DNA of 64,000 nt from Dirofilaria immitis (GCA_024305405.1 JAKNDB010000064.1:1488001-1552000), one strand, 5' to 3'; positions 25,201 through 37,477 are shown, numbered from the stretch's first letter. The notes: generated from the sequence alone by a model not told the origin. Numbers and translations are program-made.

Positions 25201-27600
25201 ATCAATAGAAAGCTTATTTTTATTAAAAAAAATATTAGTATTTACAAAAATGAATTTAAACAATATATTCTAAAATAAAGCAAAGTGAATTTATTTGAAA
25301 TAAATTATTGAAATTTTTATATAATTTCAATTTTTTCAAACTTATCATATCTCTATAATTAATACTGATTAATATCATAAAGTGTTATTTCATTGAATGA
25401 TTGATAGTTTCAATATTTTACTACCAGAAACTAAATTTCGAGATTATACAATTAATAATATGCATACTGAGATTAAATCTTGAGATTATCCGATTAATAA
25501 TAAATATTAAAGATTGAAATAAAAAGTATGCAAAATTGAATTATTTCTTAAATTGAAGAAATTCTCGAATTATTTCCATCGATATTGCATAAAAAAATAT
25601 CGGAAATGATTAAATTAATTTATAATACACCGAAAGAAATCAATTTTTGGATTAAAATGAGAAAAAAATAATGTGATAAATTGAGTAATTTTGAAAATAA
25701 TTTAAACATTTTATCAATTATAAATTAATAAAAATAAAAACATAAATAATTTAATAATTAATTAATTCATTTCTACGAAAATTGATAAAGCAATTAAAAA
25801 TATCAAAAAAATTATGAATTTTTCTTAAACGCAAATATTATCATTTTGTTGGTAGTTATAAAATAATGGCATTTCAAATTTTAACTATAAGTTCAAAGAA
25901 AAAAAATTCAAATTTTAAATATAAGTTCAAAGAACAAAAAAAGAATAAATAAAGAATGAAATAATTTAACATTTCCAATTATGATTTCAATATTTTGGAA
26001 ATTGATTACTTAAAAAAAACGAAGGCGAGAAATTAATTATTTTGCGTAATTTAAAATTTTATACAAAAAACGAAATAAACATATCGGTCGATTTATTCGA
26101 TTGATTACATTTGAATTCCATTTGACATGAAATGATATATTTGGTTTATCATTTCCAATATCTATTTACAATTTTCATGCCATCCAAAATTAGTAATTTC
26201 ATTTATGCTAATATTTAAATTTATTACCTATTTGCTAATCGATGATGATATATAATTTATGTTTTAGTTTAAATGTATATTTGAAATAATGCTGATAAGA
26301 ATTATCTTTGGTCAATGTTTATGAAAGAATTATATTTCAGCTATTGATCAAGAAGTGATTTTATTCCATTTATAAATCTTGATCAAGATTATTGATAATT
26401 TAAAACTATTATATATTAGTTAACAAATATATTAAATAAATCGGTTTTTTTTTGCCCTTCAAAAATTCAAACTCTATATTGCTACTATAATTTTGATTAT
26501 CTCGAAATTAATAATTAATTAGTTATTCAAATTTACCTACTTTATAATTTCTAATAAACTTGTTTACAATTATTCAAATTTACCTGCTGCGTAATTTGTA
26601 ATAAATTTGTTTACAATATTTTCTTCTTTCTTTTGTTATTTCGTTTTCTTTTCACCTGATTTGTTTATCTTTACGTTTTGTTTTCTTTTTCGCCTAATTT
26701 TTATCGTTTATTTTTATCAGTAATTACTTGCTTTCAATAATTAATTAATTATTCAAATTTACCAGCTGTATAATTTGAAATAAATTTGTTTACAATATTT
26801 TCTTTTGTTTTCTTTTTCACCTAATTTGTTTATTGTTTATTTTTATCAATAATTACTTAATCAAACAATTTTTTTTAATTTTTAAAATTTAATTCATTTT
26901 TTATTTTGTTTTTTTTTTTTTTTTTTTTTTAACGAAACAATCCATTGCCAATATCATGATGGTATATTACAACAAGAATTTTTATGTTTAAAATTTATTC
27001 CAAACAAAAGAAGAAGACGAAGACGAAGAAGAAGAAGAAGGAGGAGTAGAAGGAAGATGAAGACGAAAGGAAGAAAACAAACAAACAAATAAACATTTTA
27101 AACATTTTTTATTATTAATCATCATTTTTTTTTTTTTTTTTGTATGATAATATTGCCGTTGTTTAAAATTGATTGTTCAAATTGACATATATCTTAAAAT
27201 AATATAATATAATTTCAGGTATATATATATATATATATTTGTCTGATATACGATTCGTTAAAGTACAATTGATTCATCGGGAAACTAACAACTTTTTGAA
27301 ATTTAAATTAAAATGAGAATAAATATTTATTTATTTTTATTTTGTAAAAATTTTATTTTAACAAAATACGATGAAAGGATAATTATTTGTTTTTTTGTTT
27401 TTTTTTTCATTTTATATATATATATATATTTGATTGAATAAAAATTATTATCAATTTCTTCAAATTGGAATTAATTTATAAAATTAAATTTGAAATTTTT
27501 GCTTAGCAAGAAAAAATTGGAATATAATTAATGGAAATAAAAAAAAAGGAAAATTTTAATTAATGCATGTATGCTTGGAATGATTTTTAATTAAAAAATT
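25201..27600. other. Intergenic, AT-rich, no gene seen
   Basis: Includes a repeated TTATTCAAATTTACC(T/A)(G/A)CT...TAATTTG(A/T)AATAAATTTGTTTACAAT module (26520-26860, about three copies), a T run at 26907-26929, a GAA/GAC purine tract at 27008-27075 and TA microsatellites. No coding exon seen. Confidence 0.55.
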
Positions 27601-27604
27601 TTAA

Positions 27605-28090
27605 TAAATACAATTTAATAGGGTAAAGTCAAATGAATTGATTAATTAATACCATTTAGTAAGTATAATTGAATTAATTAATATAATTCAATAAGTATAA
27701 TCGAATTAATTAATACAATTTAGTAGCTATAACCGAATTAATTAATATGAATTATATTAATTAATTCAATAAATATAATCGAGTTAATTAATATAATTCA
27801 ACAAATATAGTCGAATTAATTAATATAATTTAATAAGTATAATCGAATTAACTAATGTAATTTAATAAATATAATCGAGTTAATTAATATAATTCAATAA
27901 GTATAATCGAATTAATTAATACAATTTGGTAGCTATAATCGAATCAAAATGTAATCGAATTAATTAATATAATCGAATTAATTAATATAATTCAATAAAT
28001 ATAATCGAATTAATTAATATAATTTAATAAGTCTAATCGAATTAATTAGTATAATTTAGAAAGTATAAGCAAATTAATTAATACGTTTTA
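27605..28090. repeat. AATTAATTAATATAATTCAATAAATATAATCG tandem array, about 13 copies
   Basis: Units of about 37 bp, each with a TATAATCGAATTAATTAAT core, over nearly 500 bp. Confidence 0.95.
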
Positions 28091-28444
28091 ATTGATAAAT
28101 GCATCAAATCGAATCGAAAATTTATGAAAATTTTTGATAAGACATATTAAAATTTAATAAATAGATTTTTTAATTCGAAAAAAAAATTTTAATTTAAAAT
28201 TTAAACTTATAGTTTAGAAATAAAATTATATTGCAAAATAGGTGATCGCTGTTTAAACATTAACAGCTTCATTTAGCAATCAATTTTATGACTTAAAATT
28301 GATCAGAACTTTATGAAAAATCAATCAATCAATCAACAATTTATTAACAATTTGATACAACAATTATCATCAGAATTATAAAATTGCATTAACAGGCTTT
28401 ATTTAGCTTCAATTTATAGCTTAAAATTGATTAAAACTTTATGA

Positions 28445-28448
28445 GAAG

Positions 28449-28493
<45 letters not shown>

Positions 28494-28515
28494 CCAACCA
28501 ATCAATCAATCAATA
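28445..28515. repeat. (ATCA)n tetranucleotide repeat
   Basis: About 16 tandem CAAT/ATCA units, with smaller copies near 28320 and 28595. They lie inside a larger, roughly 240-bp, imperfect repeat containing CTTTATT(T/G)AG(C/T)TTCAATT. Confidence 0.9.
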
Positions 28516-28639
28516 ATTCATTAACAATTTGATGCAGCAGTTATCATTAGAATCATGCGATTACATTAATAAGCTTTATTGAGTTTCAATTGCAAAATCA
28601 ATCAATCAATTAATCAATGATCCTTCTCAATCAATAAAT

Positions 28640-31600
28640 GATCTTTCTTTCATTTTTCCATTTTATGCAATAATAATCATCATTAGAATCATATAATTTG
28701 ATAGATACCGTGTCGAGATTGTTTGACAAAGTTTAAGGATGATAAAAATTGATAAATAATTTCAATTAATCATTTCGAAAACATAACTCTTAACAGATAA
28801 CTTCATTAAAAACTATTCAAATTGCTATAATCCATTATTGATACCACTGATTGGATTATTTAGCCAATACAAAATGATTAATGATAAAAGAAAATCAATA
28901 ATAATCAAAAAAAATAACGATTTCATGATAAATGATTATAGTTAAATTTACACAAATTAAATCATTTAATAATTGGAATAAAATAATAAATCGAAATAAT
29001 AGTAAAATAAAAATTAATATAATTTATTATTTTACAATTTTAAATTCTTTTATTCAATGAATAAATCAATTCGTTTTTTTTAAAAATTAAAAATAAATAA
29101 TTTAAATTTATTATTTCAAAATTATTAAATTACTAATTTATTGCGAAATTATTAATTAATTTTATTTTAATTAATTAGCACTTTATGCATAAACAAATAT
29201 TTATTCATTTTATCAAATTTTATCATTCTCATATCCATTTTAATGCTTATATCATTTTAATCATCATTCATATGATGATTAAAATGATGTTAATTCAATC
29301 GAGAAATATAGACGATACGTATATCTTTAGCTAAATAAACTTTGCATAACAAATTCTCATATCACTTTATCATTTTTTTTTTATCATAGTTTAAAGCATT
29401 TTTCATAATTTACGTACATTATTGTTTAATTGATTTATATTTTTGAAAAAATATTCGTGAAGAATTATTCTACGACGCCCATAATTGATTAACGATCATA
29501 TCATTATCATGTGATTTGCGTATATCAATTTTTGATAATTATTGTTATAGCTATAAACAAATAAACATCACACATTTACTGGCACAATTCCATTTATTCA
29601 TTGTTAATTTCAATTTTGATAAGCATAAAATTGCTAATCTTGACAAATCAATCGATAATTGCCAGTCTCGAAGAGCAATCGATAATTGCAATAAAAATAT
29701 ATAGATCCCGGAAAGTTTAAATAATTTTACAAAAATAGAATAATATCCAATCAATTTAATATCTAAAATTTAACAATCATTAAGCAATTAAAAATTAATT
29801 ATCACTTATCCTTAACAGTAAAGCATATTAATTATCATTCATTCTTAACAATAAAATATATTAATTATCATTTATCCTTAACAGTAAAACATATTAAATA
29901 AGCTTTATCAGTAATTAATAATAATATTCGAAATGATATGAATACATAATAAACATAATAATAACCGATTCTTTATGGAATATTGATTAATCGTTTATGA
30001 ATTCGTCCAATCATTCCAATCGATTTAAATCAAGTATTCGGGCAAATCGATATGACCAAATAGTTTGCTTGAATTTTCGATCTTATGATTTTCGAAATTA
30101 TTTCAATAATATTTCAAAAATATTTTACTAATTGAAAAGAATGAATTATTGGGTAATTATTATTTGATAATCATATGATATACCATATCATATATCAGAA
30201 ATACTATATACTACATAGAATTATTGATTTATATTATTTAAATAAAATCAAAAATGTAAATAAATAAAGTAAACATATATTATTACAAATTGTAATAACG
30301 AAATTAATACATATTTTATTGATTCGAAAAAGTATAAATTAAATTTTGAAAAACAAATTTACTAAAATTAATTGAAAATAATTAATTACAAAAATAAATA
30401 AACAAATAAGTAAATTCGTACATTAATAAATCGAAAATTATTTTTTAATTAGAAATTCCAATATGATATTTTTCTATAAAAATTTTATTTCTCTCCCTCT
30501 TTTTCCAAACTTTCCCAATAAAACAATTGCTTTTTAAAATATAAAATTAAATTATTAATCACAAAATAAATAAATAAATTCGATAACAAATAAATAAATA
30601 AAAACAAAAAAAAATAAATAAATAAACAATTAACTAAATTGCTAATTAACTAATCAAATAAACAATAAAATTTGCCATGTTGATTTTATCATGATATCAA
30701 ATATCGGCTATTTTTTTATACAATAGATTTCATTACAATTTAACTGTTCTAAGTTTAAAAAACTATTAATTACTAATTGACTAAATTACTAATTAACTAA
30801 TTCAAATATACGATGAAATTTGCCATATATTGATCTTATCATGATATCAAATATCAATTTCTTTATATGATTTATATAATAGCTATAAATTACTAATAAA
30901 CTAGTCAAATACATGATAAATTTTCCATATATTGATCTTATCATGATATTAAATATCAATTTTTTGTTTTTTTATATGATAGGTATAAAATAAACGATAA
31001 TCTTTGAATTATGTATATTTGCTAATAAAACAAAAAAAGAAAGTATAAATATAAATATGAAAAATTTTAAAAAGTATAGAAATATAAAAAAAAAAACTAA
31101 AAAATATTTTAATTTTTTCATATTAACACAAAAAAATATTTACAATAAATATTTGTTTACATATAAATTAATTTTTAATAATAAAAATTTTACTTTTTGT
31201 CACTTTTAACAAATCCTTTTTTTCATTTTTTTAGACAAAAAAAAGAAAAAGTCTTAATTTTCAGTTCATTCCCAAAGGAAACATTAATTTATATAAATAA
31301 ATATATGTAAATTTAAAATAATATAAATTAAATATGTAAATTAGCAAAGAAGAATAAATGAATAAATCGTCAATTTGAATTGATCGAATTCAAAATTCAT
31401 TTGTACCTGAAAATATTTTTGCTGAAATAAAGTATGGAAAAGAAAAAAAAATTTAATATTTGAATAAAAATTCTCGAAGAATATAATTTCACTATTATAT
31501 ATTTATTTGAACAATAAATAATTTTTGTTCACAGAAATGAATACCATTTAAAAATTAAATATTCAAATTAATTTTTTTATTTTTTTTAAATGAATGATTT

Positions 31601-31710
31601 AAAAATGGACTAACAAATTTTGTTGTTGTAATTTCGACAAATAAACAGCTGTACACTTTTTTTCTCGCCCGATATCAAATCAAATAAGTATGAGAAATGA
31701 AATGCAATAA
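28640..31710. other. Intergenic, AT-rich, no gene seen
   Basis: Dispersed short repeats such as TTAATTATCATT(C/T)ATCCTTAACAGTAAA (29800-29890) and TTGATCTTATCATGATAT(C/T)A (30680-30960). A 62-codon frame at 29516-29704 has a more mixed amino-acid composition than its neighbours but no ATG in good context, no family resemblance and an equally long frame on the other strand. I do not call it. Confidence 0.5.
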
Positions 31711-31714
31711 ACAA

Positions 31715-31833
31715 AATAATAATAATAGTAATAATAATGGTAATAATAATAGTAATAATAATAATAGTACTAATAATGATAAAAATAATAGTAAATGCAA
31801 TGAATAAAACAACAATAATAGTAATGATAATGC

Positions 31834-31866
<33 letters not shown>

Positions 31867-31886
31867 TAATAATAATAATAATAATA

Positions 31887-31939
<53 letters not shown>

Positions 31940-31995
31940 TAATAATAATAATAATAATAATAACAGTAATAATAATAATGTTAATATTAAAAGTA
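31715..31995. repeat. Large (AAT)n trinucleotide array
   Basis: Nearly 280 bp of AAT triplets with sporadic GTA, ACA and ATG variants. It gives poly-Asn and poly-Leu/Ile frames on opposite strands, rejected as genes. Confidence 0.97.
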
Positions 31996-32571
31996 AAACA
32001 ATAATAATAATATTAAAACTTAAATAGTAACAATAAAACTAATCAAACAATAATCTTTGCCATAAAATAATAATAAAATGAATAAAGGATGCTGAAAATT
32101 ACATTATACAATATGGCGATAATCGAAATGATAAGAATGTTAATGATAATCGAAATGATAAAAGTCCCGATTATTGTCAATTGTTATCATCGATATCGAA
32201 AATCGAATAAATAAGAAGAGAAGTAGAAGACTGATTTTGATCTGAGATTTAAGAAGTGTTAAATTTCATTTTAATTCATTAAAATCTCGGCCAATGACCC
32301 GATCATTACAATCGATTGTATTTGATCCAATTGCAAAATATTCAACGGTAATAAGTTGAATTAAAAAATTAACAAAAATATACATCGATGAAAAAAACTT
32401 CAAATCAATAATTCAAGAAGAAACTAAAAATGCTAGCTATTATTTGCTGTTAAAATAATTGATAAATAGAATAACATCAAGAATATGTTAAGGATAATAA
32501 TGCTGCAGTAATAATAATCATTCAATCTTCATCAAAAATTTAGAACTTTAAAAGTTGGCAATCAGTAGAAA

Positions 32572-32648
32572 AGAAAAATGATAAAAAGATTTTATCAGAA
32601 GATTTAAGCCTGAAAAATGATAAAAGATTTTATCAGAAGATTTAAGTC
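32572..32648. repeat. Two-copy direct repeat, about 38 bp
   Basis: GAAAAATGATAAAA(A)GATTTTATCAGAAGATTTAAG(C/T)CT occurs twice, about 220 bp downstream (minus sense) of the microRNA hairpin. Confidence 0.85.
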
Positions 32649-32649
32649 T

Positions 32650-33060
32650 ATCGATATCAATATTATTTACAGAGGTATTTACTGTAACAACAAAATATGT
32701 ATCGATCCATTTAACGGTATGATAAAATATAACTGCAGAGGAAAAGAAAACTTCAATGATAACAAACCTGTAATATAGCTTAGTATTGGTAGTAGTGAAT
32801 AATGCTGATAATTTGTATCGATATCAGCAAATAATAGTGGCTGATAAGGTGAAAGATTAGCCTAGAAGGTCCTGCCTGTAGAGACGAGCTTATTTTGGTT
32901 CAAATAGGTCAGATAAACCCGGATCTACAGGGTGAACCATCCAAGAAAACGATAATATCTTGTCGAATAGATATTTACGATCAAAAATCATGAATAATCA
33001 TTGCCATTGAATTATTAGGACAAGAGGAACGGATGACCTGAAATTAATTATAGAAATTAC
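32650..33060 (-). other. Less AT-rich flank of the microRNA (candidate primary transcript)
   Basis: Composition is more balanced than in neighbouring DNA from about 32690 to 33050, centred on the hairpin. This would suit a conserved pri-miRNA or enhancer, but no promoter or end could be placed. Confidence 0.3.
32868..32938 (-). ncRNA. mir-993: mir-10/mir-993 family microRNA precursor
   Basis: Seen on the minus strand: a 5' arm ACCCTGTAGATCCGGGTTTA (from 32933) pairs with a 3' arm TAAGCTCGTCTCTACAGGCA (from 32892) across a loop of about 18 nt. About 22 of the 26 arm positions pair; mismatches cluster at two 2-nt internal loops. The 5' arm carries the miR-10 family seed CCCTGTA. From memory of the families, CCGGG in the 5' arm and GCTCGTCTCTACAGG in the 3' arm match arthropod miR-993 more closely than miR-10 itself (whose arms have CCGAATTTG). 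It lies between the Hox4-class and Hox3-like genes, where miR-993 sits in arthropod Hox clusters. Both arms could yield mature products. It is on the strand of the lin-39-like gene and 28 kb upstream of it. Confidence 0.92.
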
Positions 33061-33935
33061 TGATATCAGATAATAAATGATAGTTATAAACTATACGAAG
33101 AATAAACTTAGTAATAAAGACATTTTTGTTATAAAAGTTAATTCGAATATCAAAAATTTATATTATCATATCATATAATTTTATCGAAAAATAAATTTTA
33201 AGTATGAGAAAAATAGCTCTACATATATCATCTTTATCATTCTCGAGATTATATGATTATCAATATGGACATGGACATTCATGAAGCTAAGCATTTCGAG
33301 ATTATTATAAATCATTGATATTTTATAACATATTTTATAACCTATAAAAATTGGTTATCAGAACAATAAACATTAACATTCTAATAGATAACTAATAATC
33401 CGAACGAATGAAAAAAAAGTAATTGTTTAGGTAAAAAATATTCTACAAATAATAACTATAACTAATTACTATTACTATTATTAATAACAATAATAAAATT
33501 ATCATTATTGTTTAATTGTACACCAATAACAATAAGTTAATATCATTGTTTATTACTGTCGCTATTACCAATAACAATAACAATAATTTTATTGATGCAG
33601 AAATGTTCTACGAATTACTACTACTACTACTACTACAATCATTGTTATTATCACTATCATTATTAGTTAAACAATAATAATATTTCATCAATTAACTACA
33701 ATTACTATTACTATTATCAGTATTATCAATATTCTCAACCAATAAGAATAATAATAACACTCCATCAAGTAACTACAATTAAATACTGTTATTATTACTA
33801 CTATCACTATTATCAATAGTCGTAACAACAATAATAACACTCTAACTAATTGATTGTACTATTAGCACCGCTATTAGTATTACCATAAACAATAAGCTAT
33901 TACTACATACTATTATTCTCCTTTTATTGTCAAAC
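33061..33935. other. Intergenic with interrupted ATT/ACT trinucleotide tracts
   Basis: From about 33460 to 33900 the DNA is a loose succession of AATAAC, ACTATTATT and CAATAATA triplets. It includes a pure (ACT)n stretch near 33617-33637. No gene seen. Confidence 0.6.
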
Positions 33936-33939
33936 AATA

Positions 33940-34330
33940 TGTAGAATAAATAATAAGCTAATAAGAAATAGTATTAGCAAAATGAATAAACAATAAGAAC
34001 ATATATAGTTATACTATACTAATAAAAAAATTTTATTTACTATTATATATGCTATTATTTATTCTTTTGCTTTTCTTATTGTCAAAAGAATAAATGATAA
34101 GCTAATAAGAAATAGTATTAGCAAAATGAATAAACAATAAGAACATATATAGTTATACTATACTAATAAAAAAATTTTATTTACTATTATATATGCTATT
34201 ATTTATTCTTTTGCTTTTCTTATTGTCAAAAGAATAAATGATAAGCTAATAAGAAATAGTATTAGCAAAATGAATAAACAATAAAAGCGTAAATTACTTC
34301 TTTATATGCTCTTATTGTTTCCCATCTTTT
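33940..34330. repeat. 144-bp tandem repeat, about 2.5 copies
   Basis: AAGCTAATAAGAAATAGTAT begins copies at 33955, 34099 and 34243, an exact 144-bp period. The first two copies are almost identical and the third breaks off after AATAAACAATAA. Confidence 0.97.
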
Positions 34331-34399
34331 CTTATTGTCAAACTGTTATCTAATATTGATGAGTATCACAATAAATGAATAAATAATAAAAAGGTATAG

Positions 34400-34530
34400 G
34401 AGCATCTCGCGTCTCATACATACCAACCGATACGGCACGGGATCGTTCAACAATGTGTGCCATCAATGTTGATGATAGTGATGCTGTGCTGATGTACATG
34501 TATCCGTATCGGCATGTATCTATATGTATA
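34400..34530. other. GC-richer island with a long-range stem
   Basis: About 130 bp of balanced composition between the 144-bp repeats and a GT microsatellite. CCGATACGG at 34427-34435 pairs perfectly with CCGTATCGG at 34504-34512, with ATACAT/ATGTAT pairing continuing outside it and TCAACA/TGTTGA inside. Both strands are open here, but nothing recognisable is encoded. It could be a structured RNA, a remnant exon or an enhancer. Confidence 0.4.
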
Positions 34531-34539
34531 CGCGTATGT

Positions 34540-34670
34540 TTCCGTGTGTGTGTGTGTGTGTGTATGTTTATATATGCGTATATATGCGTATGTGTATGTG
34601 TATGTATGTGTGTGTGTATGTTTGTATGTGTGTATGTGTTGTGTATGTGTATGTATGTGTATGTTTGTAT
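34540..34670. repeat. (GT)n/GTAT-rich microsatellite
   Basis: GTGTGTGTGT and GTATGTGTATGT runs over 130 bp, giving Cys/Val/Tyr-rich frames on the plus strand and His/Thr-rich ones on the minus strand. None is credible as a gene. Confidence 0.95.
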
Positions 34671-36080
34671 ACGTCTATTCAACATTGAATTTGTATGAAA
34701 AATGAATAAACATATATATATAAATATATAGGTTTAGAAATAGGAGGGAATGGGAAAACGGAGGGTATCTATCTATCTGTATGGCGTTGCTCCAAAAACT
34801 CTTATACAAACAAAGCGATATGATAGTTTTTATTCGAATGATTAGAATGGACTGATAATATTTATCATCAAAGATTGGATTATTGAATTAGATGGCTGAA
34901 AATACGCGTACAATGAATTAAATTACGCTTTATCAATTATGTAATATTTTTTGACGTGAAATATGACGTTGAAGTGTTTATTTGACGTTAATTTTACAAT
35001 ATATGAGAATGAATGTTTTAAAATTTGATTAATTTTTTCCTTCTGATTTTAAATTAAATAATTATTTAATCGATCATATAAATTTTTTTCCACGTATTAT
35101 CATCGATTAAAATCTTATCGATCTTATCAGCAAAAGTTTTTTTTTATTTTTTATTTTTGCTACAAATGAATGAATAAATTGATGGTAATAAAAAAAAAAT
35201 TGATTTGATTAAGAAGATTAATTAATCACTGACATTTATTGAAATTTTAATCTTTCATTTTATTATTGTTAAATTAATTATCGAATAATATTTTTCATTT
35301 TTGTTTATTTATTTTATCAATTTTTCAAATTGATAAAATTTTGATTAAAAATTTATTCTTATTTATTACTAATATTTCAATATAGTCTTATTTGATAAGT
35401 AATTTATCGATTATCAAAATTGATAAGTAATTTATCGATTATCAAAATTGATAATTTTTATTTAATTTATCGATTATTTTAGAAATGACATGAAATGATT
35501 TATTATATTTTTTTATCAAATGCTATCGATAATATGCTTGTGTGTTTTTCAATTTTTGTCTAAAATTTATATTACTATGATAATATTATTGATTGTCATT
35601 TTGATAATATGATCAAAATGACAAGCATATATTTAATCATTCAAATTTATATCAATTAACTGATAACAAAAGTCTTTCTTTTCTTCGTTCATTTTTTTTT
35701 GAAATTGAAAAGTTTTTCGATTTCTTCTATTATTGAAATTTTCTCGCATAAAATTATAATTTTAATTAATTTAAAAATTTTTTGAAAATTTTAATTTTGA
35801 ATAATAGCAAATAGAATGATTAATTTGAAGCGATAATTTTATAAGACTTTATTTTTTCTCCTTCTTTTTTCTTGTCGAGAATAACTTATGAACAGATGAT
35901 TTATCCATTGTTAGATTATGTAAATAGCATTGTATAATTCAGTATTGAATTGGCATAATTCAGGTTTTGCAAGAATAACCTAGCTTCCAATAAATGTGAG
36001 AATAATTTAAATTCCGATAATGCAAATTTAAGTAATTCAAAAAACAATCTGAATTTTAGAAGCACAAGAATAATTAAATC
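34671..36080. other. Intergenic, AT-rich, no gene seen
   Basis: Only a short TTATCGATTATCAAAATTGATAAGTAA duplication (35400-35455) stands out. Confidence 0.5.
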
Positions 36081-36084
36081 TAGG

Positions 36085-36340
36085 TAAATAACCTAAATTT
36101 AAGTAATGCAAGAATAACCTGAGATAATGCAAGAATAACCTAAATTTAAGTAATGCAAGAATAACCTGAATTCAGGTAACGCAAGAATAACCTGAGATAA
36201 TGCAAGAATAACCTAAATTTAAGTAATGCAAGAATAACCTAAGATAATGCAAGAATGACCTAAATTTAAGTAATGCAAGAATAACCTGAATTCAGGTAAT
36301 GCAAGAATAGCCTAAATTCAGACGATGCAAGAATAAGCTA
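36085..36340. repeat. GCAAGAATAACCTGAATTCAGGTAAT array, about 10 copies
   Basis: Modules of 20-27 bp, ATGCAAGAATAACCTAAATTTAAGTA, alternate with shorter GCAAGAATAACCTGAGATA forms. Several contain the palindrome CCTGAATTCAGG. Confidence 0.92.
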
Positions 36341-36487
36341 AAATTTTTCTATATAATAATTTAAATTAATATTCCCTTTTATATTTTAATCTTATCTATA
36401 TTTTATTTTCTTAATTTTTTTTTCTTAGAATCATTTTAAATAAATTTTATTATTTCCTTTAAATATGTAAATTTAAATATCTCTTTT

Positions 36488-36518
<31 letters not shown>

Positions 36519-36886
36519 TTCTGTCCCTCTATCTATAAATATATCTATTTAGAATTTAAATTCAATGAATCATATCGAATAGAAAGAAAGTAATTCATCA
36601 AAGTATGAAATAAGAGAGTATTCATAGGACATGTTGTTGCCTTTGGTTAGAAATGGATCAAGAAAGCTTTAGAATTACCATAAAAATTTTTGAAAATTTT
36701 AGTCTCATTCATGCTTGATTAGCTTTTCATTTCATTTTAAACAAATGATTTTGAACAAATGATAAAGAATCTTTCCCTTCTCAATCATCTCTTCTTCTTC
36801 TTCTTCTTCTCCTTCTTCATCTTCTTACTAAATCTCGACTCTAGTCTTGAATTTCGAAATAATCACTCTAGCCTAGCTTTCATCTT
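36341..36886. other. Intergenic upstream of the Hox3-like gene
   Basis: AT-rich, with a CT microsatellite at 36481-36520 and a CTT tract at 36787-36820. No gene seen. Confidence 0.5.
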
Positions 36887-37182
36887 CATTCATTCATTCA
36901 TCCATCCATCCATTCATTCATTCATTCATTCATTCATTCATTCATTCATTCATTCATTCATTCATTCATCATTCATTCATTCATTCATTCATTCATTCAT
37001 TCATTCATTCATTCATTCATTCATTCATTCATTCATTCATTCATTCATTCATTCATTCATTCATTCATTCATTCATTCATTCATTCATTTATTCATTCAT
37101 TCATTCATTCATTCATTCATTCATTCATTCATTCATTTATTCATTCATTCATTTATTCATTCATTTATTCATTCCATTCCAT
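36887..37182. repeat. (CATT)n tetranucleotide array, about 70 units
   Basis: Nearly perfect CATT repeats over about 290 bp, ending 258 bp before the Hox3-like start codon, with a few TTAT variants at the 3' end. Such a long pure array should be length-polymorphic. The Phe/Ile/His/Ser frame it opens is a repeat artefact. Confidence 0.98.
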
Positions 37183-37204
37183 TCATAAATTGATAAAAGA
37201 AATA

Positions 37205-37439
37205 GCAAACCATTTGTACCTTTCTTCTTCTTCTTCTTCAACCAATCTTTCTCCCTCTCTCTCTCCCTCTCTCTCTCTCTTTCTCCACTTTTCTTTCTTT
37301 CTCTTCCTGTCTCTCTTTCTTATTAATTTTCAATTTCTCCTCCCTATTTTCTTCTTCCTTCAACAACTTCTTAACTTCCACGACAACTATTCATTCCTAC
37401 TCGGATCAACTAACAAATCATATCTGATTATAATGTGCG
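37205..37439 (+). promoter_or_regulatory. Long polypyrimidine leader of the Hox3-like gene
   Basis: About 180 bp of CTT, CT and TTC pyrimidine sequence (37220-37395) followed by a short mixed segment up to the ATG. No AG dinucleotide occurs from 37205 to 37442. This may be a 5' UTR, a proximal promoter, or the AG-exclusion zone of a 3' splice or trans-splice site. A short uORF (ATG at 37433, MCDGEWL, ending 37456) overlaps the main start in another frame and could lower its translation. Confidence 0.4.
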
Positions 37440-37477
37440 ATGGAGAATGGTTATAATGCTGAATCTTCTGCTTTACC

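Noticed and set aside
29516..29754. Overlapping 62- and 67-codon frames on opposite strands
   Set aside because: Antisense pair with no ATG context, splice signals or recognisable domain.
31610..32027. Poly-Asn and poly-Leu/Ile frames
   Set aside because: AAT trinucleotide array.
34350..34705. Cys/Val-rich plus-strand and His/Thr-rich minus-strand frames
   Set aside because: GT microsatellite; only the non-repeat end (34400-34530) is of interest and it encodes nothing I recognise.
36759..37193. 144-codon frame rich in FIHS repeats
   Set aside because: CATT tetranucleotide array; not a protein gene.
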